Source: Opitutia bacterium
GTDB lineage: Bacteria; Verrucomicrobiota; Verrucomicrobiia; Opitutales; JANYDI01
Assembly (NCBI GenBank): GCA_025363695.1
Contig: JANYDI010000062.1
Span: forward strand, 1-14,043
Length of the DNA stretch: 14,043 bases
Reading direction: 5' to 3'
A program made the translations under genes and the position numbers. Numbering within the stretch: the stretch's first letter is position 1; every line of letters begins with the position of its first letter. The notes beneath the pieces were generated by a model, which was given only the letters and a program-made list of their open reading frames with translations, made no database searches and was not told the origin of the DNA. Below are positions 1-6,721 of this stretch, in pieces.

Positions 1-323
1 GGTTGTTCATGGTGAAGTAAATAAAGGGCCAAGGGGAGCTTGCTCCCCTTGGGATCCCCTTTCCGATAGGCAATTTTTAAAAATGCTAGGGCATATTATA
101 AAAATTGTCTATCGGGAAGCCTATACCAAGGCCCCCACAGATCGCTTCGCGATCCGGGAGTACTTTTCGTACGATCCCAACGGGATCTGGAGGGGTCCTT
201 GTATCGCCCTACCCAGGTAGCGATTTATTATAAATACGTAGTATTTTAATGAATCGCTACCTGTAGGGGATCCAAGGGGAGCGAGCTCCCCTTGGCCCTT
301 TATTTACTTCACCATGAACAACC
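1..323. repeat. Repeat A1 with extended inverted-repeat ends
   Basis: This fills the gap before the first gene. The family core is about 24-301, running from AAAGGGCC to GGCCCTTT. In order it holds a tip hairpin (31-50), a second hairpin starting CCGATAGGCAATTTTT and closing near 117, a centre with GATCGC-TTC-GCGATC and GATCCC-AAC-GGGATC mini-hairpins, a hairpin starting GGTAGCGATTTAT, and a closing tip hairpin (274-293). The outer arms, 1-60 and 264-323, are inverted copies differing by one substitution and one inserted base. The inverted identity runs past the family boundary and includes the first ten bases of the downstream gene, ATGAACAACC. I see no transposase and no convincing promoter here, although the element ends only 12 bases before the next start codon. 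Confidence 0.85.
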
Positions 324-730
324 TCATCTACAACACCATTCCTCACAGGCCTCCTTTTTTGTTCATCGACGCGGTGTTGAGCGTGGACGATGCCGGGGTG
401 GTGACTTCCTATGCGGTGCAGCAGAAGGACGTAGCGGGGCATTATCCTGGGGTTCCCTTGGTGCCTGGAGTGCTCTTGTGCGAGATGGTTTTTCAGGCGG
501 CGGCTTTTTATTTGGGGCGTAAACAGGGGACCCTTCCGGGGGTGCCGGTGTTGTCGAAGATCATCGAGGCGCGTTTCCGGCACACAGCGGGGCCAGGCGA
601 TGTTTTGCAGGTGGCCGTGGTTTGGGAGGAATCCTTGGGTGGTTTTGAGTTTTTGAAAGGGAAGGTAAGCCGGGGCACGCAGACCTTGATGACGCTGCGT
701 TGTGCTTTGGGGAGGAGGGCGCAGCTATGA
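314..730 (+). CDS. fabZ: 3-hydroxyacyl-ACP dehydratase, FabZ-like
   Basis: Predicted cytoplasmic hot-dog-fold dehydratase that removes water from 3-hydroxyacyl-ACP to give trans-2-enoyl-ACP in fatty-acid elongation. The 138 residues are close to the usual FabZ length. Visible family motifs are IPHRPPFLFID (9-19), GHYPGVPLVPG (42-52) with the catalytic His43, and GVLLCE with the catalytic Glu57, at the 14-residue spacing found in FabZ. EARFRHTAGPGD matches the FabZ segment EARFKRPVVPGD. The ATG at 314 places the PHRPPF motif correctly, but no Shine-Dalgarno sequence is visible and repeat A1 ends 12 bases upstream. The stop overlaps the start of the next gene as ATGA (727-730), so the two are surely translated together. 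The product of this enzyme is the substrate of the next one. The call is firm at family level; FabZ rather than a specialised relative is inferred. Confidence 0.85.
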   Translation: MNNLIYNTIPHRPPFLFIDAVLSVDDAGVVTSYAVQQKDVAGHYPGVPLVPGVLLCEMVFQAAAFYLGRKQGTLPGVPVLSKIIEARFRHTAGPGDVLQVAVVWEESLGGFEFLKGKVSRGTQTLMTLRCALGRRAQL

Positions 731-1518
731 ATGCTTTTTTGGATTTAGAGGGTAAAAACGTGGCTGTGTTTGGGCTGTCGAGCCGTCGTAGCATTGCTTG
801 GATTACGGGGCAGACCTTGGAAGCTTTGGGCGCTAGGGTCATTTATGGCGTGCATACGCAGGCGCGTAGGGAGTCCCTAAGCGCCCTTTTGGGCGAGCGG
901 CCTTGCTTTGTGTGCGAGGTTCAGGATCCTGAGCAGATTAACGATTTGCCTGCTCGGCTGGGGGCCCAGGGCCCTTTGCATGGGCTGGTGCATGCGCTGG
1001 CCTTTGCTAATTATTCTGAAGGCTTTAAACCCTTTCATGAGACCTTGCGGGCCGATTTTTTACAAGCTATGCAGATTTCCTGTTTTTCCTTGGTAGAAAT
1101 CAGCCGAGTGCTTAAGCCCTTGATGCATCCGCAGGCTTCCGTAGTGACTTTAGGGATTTCCTCGCAAGTAACGGCAGAAAACTACGGTTATATGGCTCCG
1201 GTCAAGGCAGCGCTTGAAAGCAGTGTGCGTTTTTTGGCAAAGTCCTTTAGCAGCGATACCCAGGTGCGCTTCAATAGCGTCAACTCAGGTCCGCTGAAAA
1301 CGACGGCCTCGGCGGGGATTCCCGGCTATGTAAAGGCTTATCTTTATGCTGAAGCCATGACGTTTAGGAAAAAAGCCCTTACAACGCAGGAGGTCGCCAA
1401 TGCGATTGTTTTTTTACTCAGCCCTGTATCCAGCGGGATTAACGCGCAGAGCATCGTGGTCAATGCGGGCATGGACTGCAATTATTTTGATACGGACATT
1501 ATCAATAAGGTAATATGA
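727..1518 (+). CDS. fabI: Enoyl-ACP reductase, FabI-type SDR
   Basis: Predicted NAD(P)H-dependent enoyl-ACP reductase, the last step of each fatty-acid elongation cycle. It is 263 residues long, against about 262 in E. coli FabI. The N-terminal nucleotide-binding segment GKNVAVFGLSSRRSIAW (9-25) matches the FabI Rossmann start, and HALAFAN is the usual FabI loop. The catalytic pair is Tyr153 and Lys160 in NYGYMAPVK, followed by VRFNSVNSGPLKTTASAGI, equivalent to the FabI RVNAISAGPIRTLAASGI segment. The ATG at 727 is chosen over the TTG at 700 because a GGAGG lies at 711-715 and the protein then starts at the family position. The extra tyrosine that E. coli FabI carries at residue 146 seems absent; that stretch reads TLGIS. 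It overlaps the gene before it by ATGA (727-730) and the gene after it by ATGA (1515-1518). A FabL-like relative is less likely. Confidence 0.85.
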   Translation: MNAFLDLEGKNVAVFGLSSRRSIAWITGQTLEALGARVIYGVHTQARRESLSALLGERPCFVCEVQDPEQINDLPARLGAQGPLHGLVHALAFANYSEGFKPFHETLRADFLQAMQISCFSLVEISRVLKPLMHPQASVVTLGISSQVTAENYGYMAPVKAALESSVRFLAKSFSSDTQVRFNSVNSGPLKTTASAGIPGYVKAYLYAEAMTFRKKALTTQEVANAIVFLLSPVSSGINAQSIVVNAGMDCNYFDTDIINKVI

Positions 1519-3542
1519 TAGATTTTAGAAAAGCTTTAAACGACGAACAATATGCGGCCGTTACGGCTCCGCTGGATGAGCCAGCCCTCGTGCTGGCTGG
1601 AGCAGGTTCAGGCAAGACGCGCACCTTGATTTATCGGGTTGCCTACCTTTTGGAACAAGCGGTGCCAGCCCACCAAATCCTATTGCTGACCTTTACGAAC
1701 AAGGCGGCCCATGAGATGCTCGAGCGCGTTGAGGGCCTGACGGGCCATCCAGGGTCGGATTTTTCTGGTGGGACTTTTCACCACATTGGTCAAAAAATCC
1801 TCAGAAGCCATGGCGACAAAATTGGCCTGGAGCGTAATTTTACGATTTTAGACCAAAATGACGCTGAAATGCTTTTGTCCGAAGCCATGCGCCATGTGGA
1901 CCCGCAGTGGTCGCGCTCGAAGGAACGGCCTAAGCCCAGTGTTGTAGCTGAAATGATGAGCTATGCGCACAATTGCCAAAACAGCCTCGAAGCCGTGATT
2001 GCGCAACGCTATGCGCAGCATGCCGAGGATATGTCGACCTTGCTGGCCTTTGCGAAGACGTATACGGAAAATAAACGCGCTCAGCAAGCCGTTGATTATG
2101 ACGATCTATTGACTTTGTGGCTGCGACTCCTGCGCCAGGAGCCGCAATTGGCCCAAGGGTACAGGGATAAATTCCGATATATCTTGGTGGATGAGTACCA
2201 GGACACCAACCCTTTGCAGGAGGCCCTGCTTGAAATCCTTGCTCAGCATCAACGCATTATGGTGGTGGGCGATGATGCTCAGTCGATCTATGCCTGGCGT
2301 GGAGCTGATATTGGCAATATCTTGCAGTTTCCCAAGCGTTACGCCCAGGCTAAAGTTTATAAAATTCAGACCAATTACCGCTCAACGCCAGAAATTTTGG
2401 AGCTCGCTAACGCCATTTTGGAGCACCGTAACCAGGATGCCGCGTTTTCCAAAAAACTCAAAGCCGTGCGTGCGTCGCGCCAAAAGCCTTTGTTGCTGGC
2501 CATGGCGGATAGCCGTCAACAAGCGCAGTTTATCGTTAGACGCATTCAGGCGCTGACCAAGGAAGGCGTTTCCGCCAACGAGATGGCCATTTTGTACCGC
2601 GCGCACTACCAGTCCATGGACCTGCAGATGGAGCTGTCGCGCGCCGGGATTGATTATCAAATCACTAGTGGTGTGCGTTTTTTTGAGCAAGCCCACATCA
2701 AGGACCTCGTCTCGCAGCTGCGTTTTGTGCTCAATCCGCAGGACAGCGCGGCCTTTCAGCGTTTTATGCTCCTTTTGCCCAAAGTCGGGCCACGCACGGC
2801 CTTGCGCTTACTCAGTCTTGCCCAAGCCCAGGCCCAAAAAGAGCAGCTCAGCGTGATTCAGGTTTTGGGGCACGAAAGCATCGTCAGCAAGCTCCCTGAA
2901 GAAGCCGTCGAGGACTATAAGGACCTCGTAAAAGTCCTGCAAAAACTCGAAAGCCATCGCGTCCCTGCCATGCAGCCGGCAGGACCGCCGGTGGACCTTT
3001 TTAACTACAAGCAACGTCAGGCAACGGCCGTTCAGGAGCTATCCCCAGCGCAGCTGATTACCCTGGCCATCGAAGGCTGGTATGGAGATTTTTTGCGTAC
3101 CCTGCACCCCAATTGGCAATCTCGGCGCGATGACCTCGACGGCCTGGCCAGCTTTGCCGAGCGTTACGAAACCCTGGAAGAGTTTTTGGCTCAACTGGCC
3201 CTCATGGGGTCTGAAACCCTCGAGATGCGCAACCATCCCCACGAACAGCGTCTGCGGCTCACGACTGTCCATCAAGCCAAGGGTCTGGAGTTTTGCCATG
3301 TGTTTCTCATCGGCCTGGCCGATGGCCTTTTCCCCCTCAAACGCGCCATCGATAGCGGCGACGTCGAAGAAGAACGCCGCCTCTTTTACGTTGCCGTCAC
3401 CCGCGCCAAGGACGTCCTGTATCTGCTCTACCCAGCAGTCAGCGGCCTAGGCAAGTATGGCTACGTCACCCGAAACACCCCAAGCCGCTTTGTCCAGGAA
3501 ATTACCCCCGCCTGCTATGACGCCGTAAGTGTTAAGGGCTAA
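1515..3542 (+). CDS. UvrD/Rep/PcrA-family DNA helicase
   Basis: Superfamily 1A 3'-5' DNA helicase of 675 residues, close to Rep (about 673) and a little shorter than UvrD. All the main motifs are visible: Walker A AGAGSGKT with Lys34, the LTFTNKAAHEM segment, Walker B VDEYQD (Asp226-Glu227), motif III GDDAQSIYAWRG (252 on), QTNYRS, motif V TTVHQAKGLEF (583 on), and motif VI EERRLFYVAVTRAKD with Arg630. The family works in nucleotide excision and mismatch repair, in replication restart and in removing proteins from DNA; which role applies cannot be told from motifs. The start overlaps the fabI stop as ATGA, so it is cotranscribed with the lipid genes, a pairing without obvious functional logic. 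The stop codon TAA (3540-3542) lies inside repeat A2, so the last residues, Lys-Gly-stop, come from the repeat. Confidence 0.93.
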   Translation: MIDFRKALNDEQYAAVTAPLDEPALVLAGAGSGKTRTLIYRVAYLLEQAVPAHQILLLTFTNKAAHEMLERVEGLTGHPGSDFSGGTFHHIGQKILRSHGDKIGLERNFTILDQNDAEMLLSEAMRHVDPQWSRSKERPKPSVVAEMMSYAHNCQNSLEAVIAQRYAQHAEDMSTLLAFAKTYTENKRAQQAVDYDDLLTLWLRLLRQEPQLAQGYRDKFRYILVDEYQDTNPLQEALLEILAQHQRIMVVGDDAQSIYAWRGADIGNILQFPKRYAQAKVYKIQTNYRSTPEILELANAILEHRNQDAAFSKKLKAVRASRQKPLLLAMADSRQQAQFIVRRIQALTKEGVSANEMAILYRAHYQSMDLQMELSRAGIDYQITSGVRFFEQAHIKDLVSQLRFVLNPQDSAAFQRFMLLLPKVGPRTALRLLSLAQAQAQKEQLSVIQVLGHESIVSKLPEEAVEDYKDLVKVLQKLESHRVPAMQPAGPPVDLFNYKQRQATAVQELSPAQLITLAIEGWYGDFLRTLHPNWQSRRDDLDGLASFAERYETLEEFLAQLALMGSETLEMRNHPHEQRLRLTTVHQAKGLEFCHVFLIGLADGLFPLKRAIDSGDVEEERRLFYVAVTRAKDVLYLLYPAVSGLGKYGYVTRNTPSRFVQEITPACYDAVSVKG

Positions 3543-3834
3543 GGGGCACTTGTGCCCCTTAGGATCCCCTTCCGATAGGCAATTTTACAAAATGCTAGCG
3601 CATTTATGGTAAAATTGCCCATCGGGAAGCATATACTAAGCCCCCCACAGATCGCGAAGCGATCGGGGAGTGTTTTATGAATTGCTTCGAGCCGGTTTTA
3701 GGGGAGGCATTGGGGGTTCGGACAAGGAAGGGAAGTGCGTAGCGCACTACGGTGCGTGAGTCACTTCCATGACGCCGTCCCAACCCCCAATGCCCCCCTA
3801 AAACCATCCTAAGGGGCGCAAGCGCCCCCTAGCC
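3534..3834. repeat. Repeat A2, right half carrying hairpin C
   Basis: This occupies the gap between the convergent uvrD-like and rluD-like genes. The left half is standard for family A: tip hairpin AAGGGGCAC-TT-GTGCCCCTT (3541-3560), GGATCCCC, then a hairpin starting CCGATAGGCAATTTTAC and closing at ATCGGGAAG, then a centre GATCGC-GAA-GCGATC. The usual right-arm hairpin is missing. In its place is an unrelated structured segment (C, 3694-3805), after which the family tip hairpin AAGGGGCGC-AA-GCGCCCC (3811-3828) returns. The element begins inside the helicase gene. It may end transcripts from both sides, but there is no T-run to support a classical terminator. Confidence 0.85.
3694..3805. repeat. 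Hairpin element C inside repeat A2
   Basis: A separate inverted repeat with arms of 25 and 24 bases at 3694-3718 (starting GGTTTTAGGGGAGG) and 3782-3805 (ending CCCCCCTAAAACC), differing only by one missing base and one substitution. Inside, GGAAGTG (3731-3737) pairs with CACTTCC (3762-3768), and several GTGCG/CGCAC segments can pair further in. Nothing else in the window shares its sequence. It may be a small mobile palindromic element inserted in, or exchanged with, the right arm of repeat A2. No protein is credible here; the open frames are by-products of the repeat. Confidence 0.75.
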
Positions 3835-3847
3835 TATCCCTTACGCC

Positions 3848-4846
3848 TTACACCTTAAAATCCTCGGGTATCGGTGCTTCGAGCGTTAGCGGCTTTCCTG
3901 AGCTGGGGTGCTCAAAGGTTATATTCAGGGCGTGGAGAAGGACGCGTGAAGCTGGAGCCGGAAGGGTGCTCAGGGGCGTGTAACCATAGGTAATATCACC
4001 CAAAATCGGCAAGCGGGCATGGCTGAGGTGTACGCGGATTTGGTGGGTTCTGCCCGTGTGGGGGCGGCATTCGATGAGGCTAGCGCCGCAGGGGAAGCGC
4101 TTGAGGCATTTCCAATAGGTGACAGCCGGGCGTCCACCTGAAGAGACGACCTGCATTTTTTGCCTTTGCACGGGATGCCTGTCGATGGCGCCGTCAAAGA
4201 TACCGCCTTCGAGTCTGGGGTGGCCTTTGACGAGGGCTAGGTAGGTTTTTTTGATTTTTCGCTGCTGAAACTGCTCAATGAGGCTCAGATAGGCTTGGTT
4301 GCTTTTGGCAAAAAGGATGACTCCTGTTGTTTCCTTATCGAGGCGATGGACGACGCCGGGCCGCAGAGGTCCGCCAAGGGTGCTCAGCGCCAGGGGCTCT
4401 GGCCGTAGGGTGTCGCTGGCATCGTAGCGGCAATGGTAGAGCAGGCCGTGTACGAGGGTATCTTGGCCGGTGCCGCTGCCGGGGTGGACGACTTGGCCGC
4501 AGGCCTTGTTGAGCGCCAGGAGGTCCTCATCTTCATAAAGTATGGCCAGGGGGATTTTATGCGGCTGGAGGGTCTGCGCGATTTCTGGCCGAATCAGGGC
4601 CACCCAGAGCCTGTCTCCTGGCCCAAGCGGAGTGTTTTGGTCAAGGGCCTTGCCGTTGCGCTGGATCAGGCCTGCCTTGAAGGCTTTTTGAATCTGCGTG
4701 CGGCTTAGCGGGCCAAGGTCTTGGAGGGCTTCGAGGCCAGCTTCAAAAAGGTCCAGATTTTCCAATAAATGCGTGAGCACGCGATCGGCCCGCCCTTGGG
4801 GAGCTTCCGGGGGCAAAATGAGGCAACAGCCCTGCGTTGTTGTCAT
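3848..4846 (-). CDS. rluD: RluD/RluA-family 23S rRNA pseudouridine synthase
   Basis: Predicted pseudouridine synthase of 332 residues that isomerises uridines in structured RNA; RluD acts on helix 69 of 23S rRNA, though the exact target here is inferred. The order is an S4-like RNA-binding domain (about 18-84, with LSRTQIQKAFKAGLIQRNGK), then the catalytic domain with ALNKACGQVVHPGSG, RPGVVHRLDKETTGVILFAKS with catalytic Asp170, and near the C-terminus RPHTGRTHQIRVHL. The ATG at 4846 is chosen because it forms an ATGA overlap (4843-4846) with the stop of the upstream gene and gives a normal RluD start. A longer frame to 4945 would add 33 Arg-rich residues read from inside the neighbouring gene. 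It is the last gene of a minus-strand run with the tRNA and acyltransferase genes, and ends just beyond repeat A2. RluC or another RluA relative is possible. Confidence 0.88.
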   Translation of the reverse strand: MTTTQGCCLILPPEAPQGRADRVLTHLLENLDLFEAGLEALQDLGPLSRTQIQKAFKAGLIQRNGKALDQNTPLGPGDRLWVALIRPEIAQTLQPHKIPLAILYEDEDLLALNKACGQVVHPGSGTGQDTLVHGLLYHCRYDASDTLRPEPLALSTLGGPLRPGVVHRLDKETTGVILFAKSNQAYLSLIEQFQQRKIKKTYLALVKGHPRLEGGIFDGAIDRHPVQRQKMQVVSSGGRPAVTYWKCLKRFPCGASLIECRPHTGRTHQIRVHLSHARLPILGDITYGYTPLSTLPAPASRVLLHALNITFEHPSSGKPLTLEAPIPEDFKV

Positions 4847-5454
4847 GGCGCCTGTAGGATTTGGGTTTGAGGCAGTACAACGCTGCCGGGTTGTAGGACG
4901 ACGTTGCAGCCGATGCGGGCGTTGTCGCCAATAAAAGCGCCGCATTTGCGCCGCTGCGTAGCGACGGGGCCCGCTGGTGTACGCGCCTTTACGGGTTTTT
5001 CGTCAAAGCGTAAATTGGCCAAGATCGCTCCGGCGCCCAGGCGTGCGTTGTGGCCCAAGATGGAATCTCCCACGTAATTGAAGTGCGGCGCTCGGGAATG
5101 GGGCAGCAGGATGCTGCCTTTGACTTCGCAGGCGTGCCCGACTTCGCAGTGACTGGCTAAAATCAGTGGGCCGCGCAAGGCTATGCCTTCACGCAGGGTG
5201 ACGTGGGGCCCAATGTATATGGGGCCTTGGAGGCTGCCGTAAAGCGGCAAGCGAACACTGGGGTGCACATAAATGGAGCCCGAATGGGCCAAAGCAGCCG
5301 ATGGGGCTCTTGGGAAAAGAAGGCCCTCAGCTGAAAAAAATGCTTCCAGGGCTTCTGGGAGCCGGTCCAGCCAAAGCCAGGGTTCCGAGGAGAGATCAAA
5401 AAAGGTTTTGAAAAACCCCTCAAGAGAGGAACAAAAAAGGGCTCTGGCTTCCAC
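4843..5454 (-). CDS. Left-handed beta-helix acyltransferase-like protein (GlmU C-terminal type)
   Basis: A 203-residue protein with a short helical N-terminus (about 1-50) and then hexapeptide repeats of the left-handed beta-helix fold, for example IYVHPSV, IYIGPHV, GHNARLGAGA and IGDNARIGCNV. The segment HFNYVGDSILGHNARLGAG (124 on) lines up with the acetyltransferase site of GlmU (HLTYLGDAEIGDNVNIGAG), putting His124 at the position of the GlmU catalytic histidine. ANLRFDEKPVK resembles archaeal GlmU-like sugar-phosphate acetyltransferases. The N-terminal pyrophosphorylase domain of GlmU is absent. A role in acylating a sugar for peptidoglycan or lipopolysaccharide precursors is plausible but unproven. 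The start is GTG at 5454, 12 bases after the end of the tRNA gene, with no Shine-Dalgarno; there is no Met codon later in the frame. Confidence 0.75.
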   Translation of the reverse strand: MEARALFCSSLEGFFKTFFDLSSEPWLWLDRLPEALEAFFSAEGLLFPRAPSAALAHSGSIYVHPSVRLPLYGSLQGPIYIGPHVTLREGIALRGPLILASHCEVGHACEVKGSILLPHSRAPHFNYVGDSILGHNARLGAGAILANLRFDEKPVKARTPAGPVATQRRKCGAFIGDNARIGCNVVLQPGSVVLPQTQILQAP

Positions 5455-5466
5455 GGTTATCTAAAA

Positions 5467-5548
<82 letters not shown>

Positions 5549-5571
5549 AGGAACTATCAAATATGGGAGGA

Positions 5572-5600
5572 AGGCTAAGGAGGCCCAAAGCGCGTGTCAA
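5572..5600 (-). promoter_or_regulatory. Putative sigma70-type promoter for the tRNA-Gly transcript
   Basis: On the minus strand a perfect TTGACA (-35, bases 5600-5595) is followed 17 bases later by TAGCCT (5577-5572), which matches the -10 consensus at only three of six positions. Transcription would start about 20-25 bases before the tRNA. The -35 and spacing are good and the -10 is weak, so this is only a likely site. Confidence 0.45.
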
Positions 5601-5646
5601 TATTTTTTTTAAAAAAAGAAAAGTTTTTGTTTTTAAAGAAAATATA

Positions 5647-5674
5647 TTGACATATTTCTAGTAAAAGATATAAG
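5647..5674 (+). promoter_or_regulatory. Sigma70-type promoter for the lipoprotein cluster
   Basis: TTGACA (5647-5652), 16 bases, then TATAAG (5669-5674), within a very A+T-rich stretch. Five of six -10 bases match consensus and the -35 is perfect, so strong expression is expected. The start point would fall near 5680, giving a leader of about 40 bases before the ATG at 5724. It lies back to back with the putative tRNA promoter on the other strand. Confidence 0.7.
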
Positions 5675-5723
5675 GGGAAAGTGTTGATTTATTGAAAATC
5701 AAAAAACCACTAAAGGGATCAGG

Positions 5724-6101
5724 ATGAAAAGCAAATTAAGTTTATTATTGTTACTTGGATTGAACGTTGTATCTTGCGTCCAGGGCGGCGCAGATAACGC
5801 ACGTGAGCGTAGAGAAACTGAAAGAGATAGAAACCTTGCAGCTGTTAGAGCGATTATAGCACGCAGACAAGCGGAACGACAAGCAGAACAAAACGCTGCA
5901 CGCGCCAATCAGGTAGCCGCAGTGCGTGGTGTAGCGGCTATTGATAATGCCGTAGTTCAGGCTGTTGCTCCTGCTGCAGTGCCGCTTACGCAGCCTCCAA
6001 GCATTAAGCAACAGCACAAAAACGCAAGATTTATCAGGCAGAACCTGCCAAATCATCCGTATAATCAGAACCTTTTCCCTGATGGTGAAAATCAAGCTTA
6101 A
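5724..6101 (+). CDS. Small exported lipoprotein-like protein 1
   Basis: Function unknown. The product has 125 residues. The N-terminus is a signal peptide: Lys2 and Lys4, a Leu-rich core, then VVSC with Cys18 fitting a lipobox, so it is probably a lipoprotein. Cleavage by signal peptidase I just after, near GGA, is the alternative. The mature part is rich in Arg, Glu, Gln and Ala (20-70, probably helical), then a Pro/Ala-rich stretch (about 78-92), then a basic Asn-rich end with NQNLF. Valine follows the Cys, which by E. coli rules would send it to the outer membrane. AAGGG (5713-5717) is a usable ribosome site for this start. It is the first of four paralogues by signal peptide, directly behind a strong promoter. 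It has no recognisable enzymatic motif. Confidence 0.75.
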   Translation: MKSKLSLLLLLGLNVVSCVQGGADNARERRETERDRNLAAVRAIIARRQAERQAEQNAARANQVAAVRGVAAIDNAVVQAVAPAAVPLTQPPSIKQQHKNARFIRQNLPNHPYNQNLFPDGENQA

Positions 6102-6115
6102 AAACCAAAAATCAT

Positions 6116-6137
6116 CGGAAAATTTTTATGTTTTCCG
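6116..6137. repeat. Hairpin H1 between lipoprotein genes 1 and 2
   Basis: CGGAAAA (6116-6122) and TTTTCCG (6131-6137) form a 7-base-pair stem with an 8-base loop, 14 bases after the stop of gene 1. The same GCGGAAAA/TTTTCCGC core recurs after gene 2. There is no T-run after it, so a transcript-stabilising or partial termination role is as likely as a classical terminator. Confidence 0.6.
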
Positions 6138-6147
6138 CTACTTAATA

Positions 6148-6183
6148 AGTAAAAAAAAGTAAAAAAAGTAAAAAATAAGTAAA
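6148..6183. repeat. A-rich direct repeat upstream of lipoprotein gene 2
   Basis: About four imperfect tandem copies of AAGTAAAAAA, with A-runs of three to eight bases, end roughly a dozen bases before the ATG at 6196. Such tracts can gain or lose bases by slippage and could also serve as a bent or ribosome-attracting A-rich leader. No Shine-Dalgarno sequence follows. Confidence 0.6.
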
Positions 6184-6195
6184 CCATTAAAAACC

Positions 6196-6591
6196 ATGAT
6201 TAACAGAAAATTAAGTGTAGTGTTACTATTAGGATTAAACGTGATATCTTGCGTTCACGGGGCTAGAGAACTCAACCAGCCCGATGAAGAAAGAAATCGT
6301 CGTTTTATACCGCAGACCGCTCAGCAGATTCGACAAGCGCAAGAGGCTCGTCGTCAGCAGGCTCAGGAAGCTCAGGAGACTCAGCGGCGCTTGCGTGTTG
6401 AGGCTGCTCGGGAAGCTCGGGCTGCTCAGGAACAAGCTGAACCGAATCAGGATCGGATTCGGATTCAAGAGCTCGATGAAGAACTTCAGTACCAACGTGC
6501 AGTAAATGCTAGGCGTGGACGTGCAGAGCTAGAGCATCGCCTGCAGCAAAATCCTGGCGCTCGAAGCCTTCAGAAGAACTTATTTGGTTAA
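6196..6591 (+). CDS. Small exported lipoprotein-like protein 2
   Basis: Function unknown; 131 residues. The signal peptide is a close copy of that of protein 1 (GLNVISC), with the lipobox Cys at 19 and a VHGA sequence after it that could instead be a signal peptidase I site. The mature part is strongly predicted by composition to be a long charged helix or coiled coil of Arg, Gln, Glu and Ala, with repeats such as QAQEA, QETQ and QRRLR between about 45 and 90. It ends SLQKNLFG, sharing the NLF ending with protein 1. The QEAQ-QRRLR module recurs in protein 4. The start ATG is preceded by ATTAAAAACC with no Shine-Dalgarno. It follows protein 1 by 94 bases containing a hairpin and an A-rich repeat, and is probably in the same transcript. 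No enzymatic motif is seen. Confidence 0.72.
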   Translation: MINRKLSVVLLLGLNVISCVHGARELNQPDEERNRRFIPQTAQQIRQAQEARRQQAQEAQETQRRLRVEAAREARAAQEQAEPNQDRIRIQELDEELQYQRAVNARRGRAELEHRLQQNPGARSLQKNLFG

Positions 6592-6618
6592 AGATTATCA
6601 GTCTTAATTGTCAACCCG

Positions 6619-6646
6619 CAGCGGAAAACGTGAAAATTTTCCGCTG
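6619..6646. repeat. Hairpin H2 between lipoprotein genes 2 and 3
   Basis: CAGCGGAAAA (6619-6628) and TTTTCCGCTG (6637-6646) form a perfect 10-base-pair stem with an 8-base loop, extendable by a G-U and a C-G pair. It is a longer version of hairpin H1. An A+T-rich stretch without a strict T-run follows, so termination is possible but not certain. It lies 27 bases after the stop of gene 2. Confidence 0.65.
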
Positions 6647-6721
6647 TGTTAATAAATCGTTAAAATAAAAAAAGCGAAAAAATCAATAAATATAGTTATT
6701 GATTTAAAAACACAAAAAATT

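Noticed and set aside
257..583. Open frame on the minus strand across repeat A1 and fabZ, and similar frames in A2, A4 and B1 giving proteins with GARSPW or GACAPWP endings
   Set aside because: They come from the palindromic repeats themselves, have no start signals and overlap real genes; the similar endings reflect the shared tip hairpins.
700..726. TTG start nine codons before the chosen fabI start
   Set aside because: The GGAGG at 711-715 would lie inside the coding part, and FabI proteins start at the later Met.
3534..3834. Classical bidirectional terminator between the convergent genes
   Set aside because: Stems are strong but no T-run follows on either strand; termination remains possible but not shown.
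4847..4945. 33-residue Arg-rich N-terminal extension of the rluD-like gene
   Set aside because: It is read from inside the neighbouring gene in another frame; the ATGA overlap at 4843-4846 gives a normal start.
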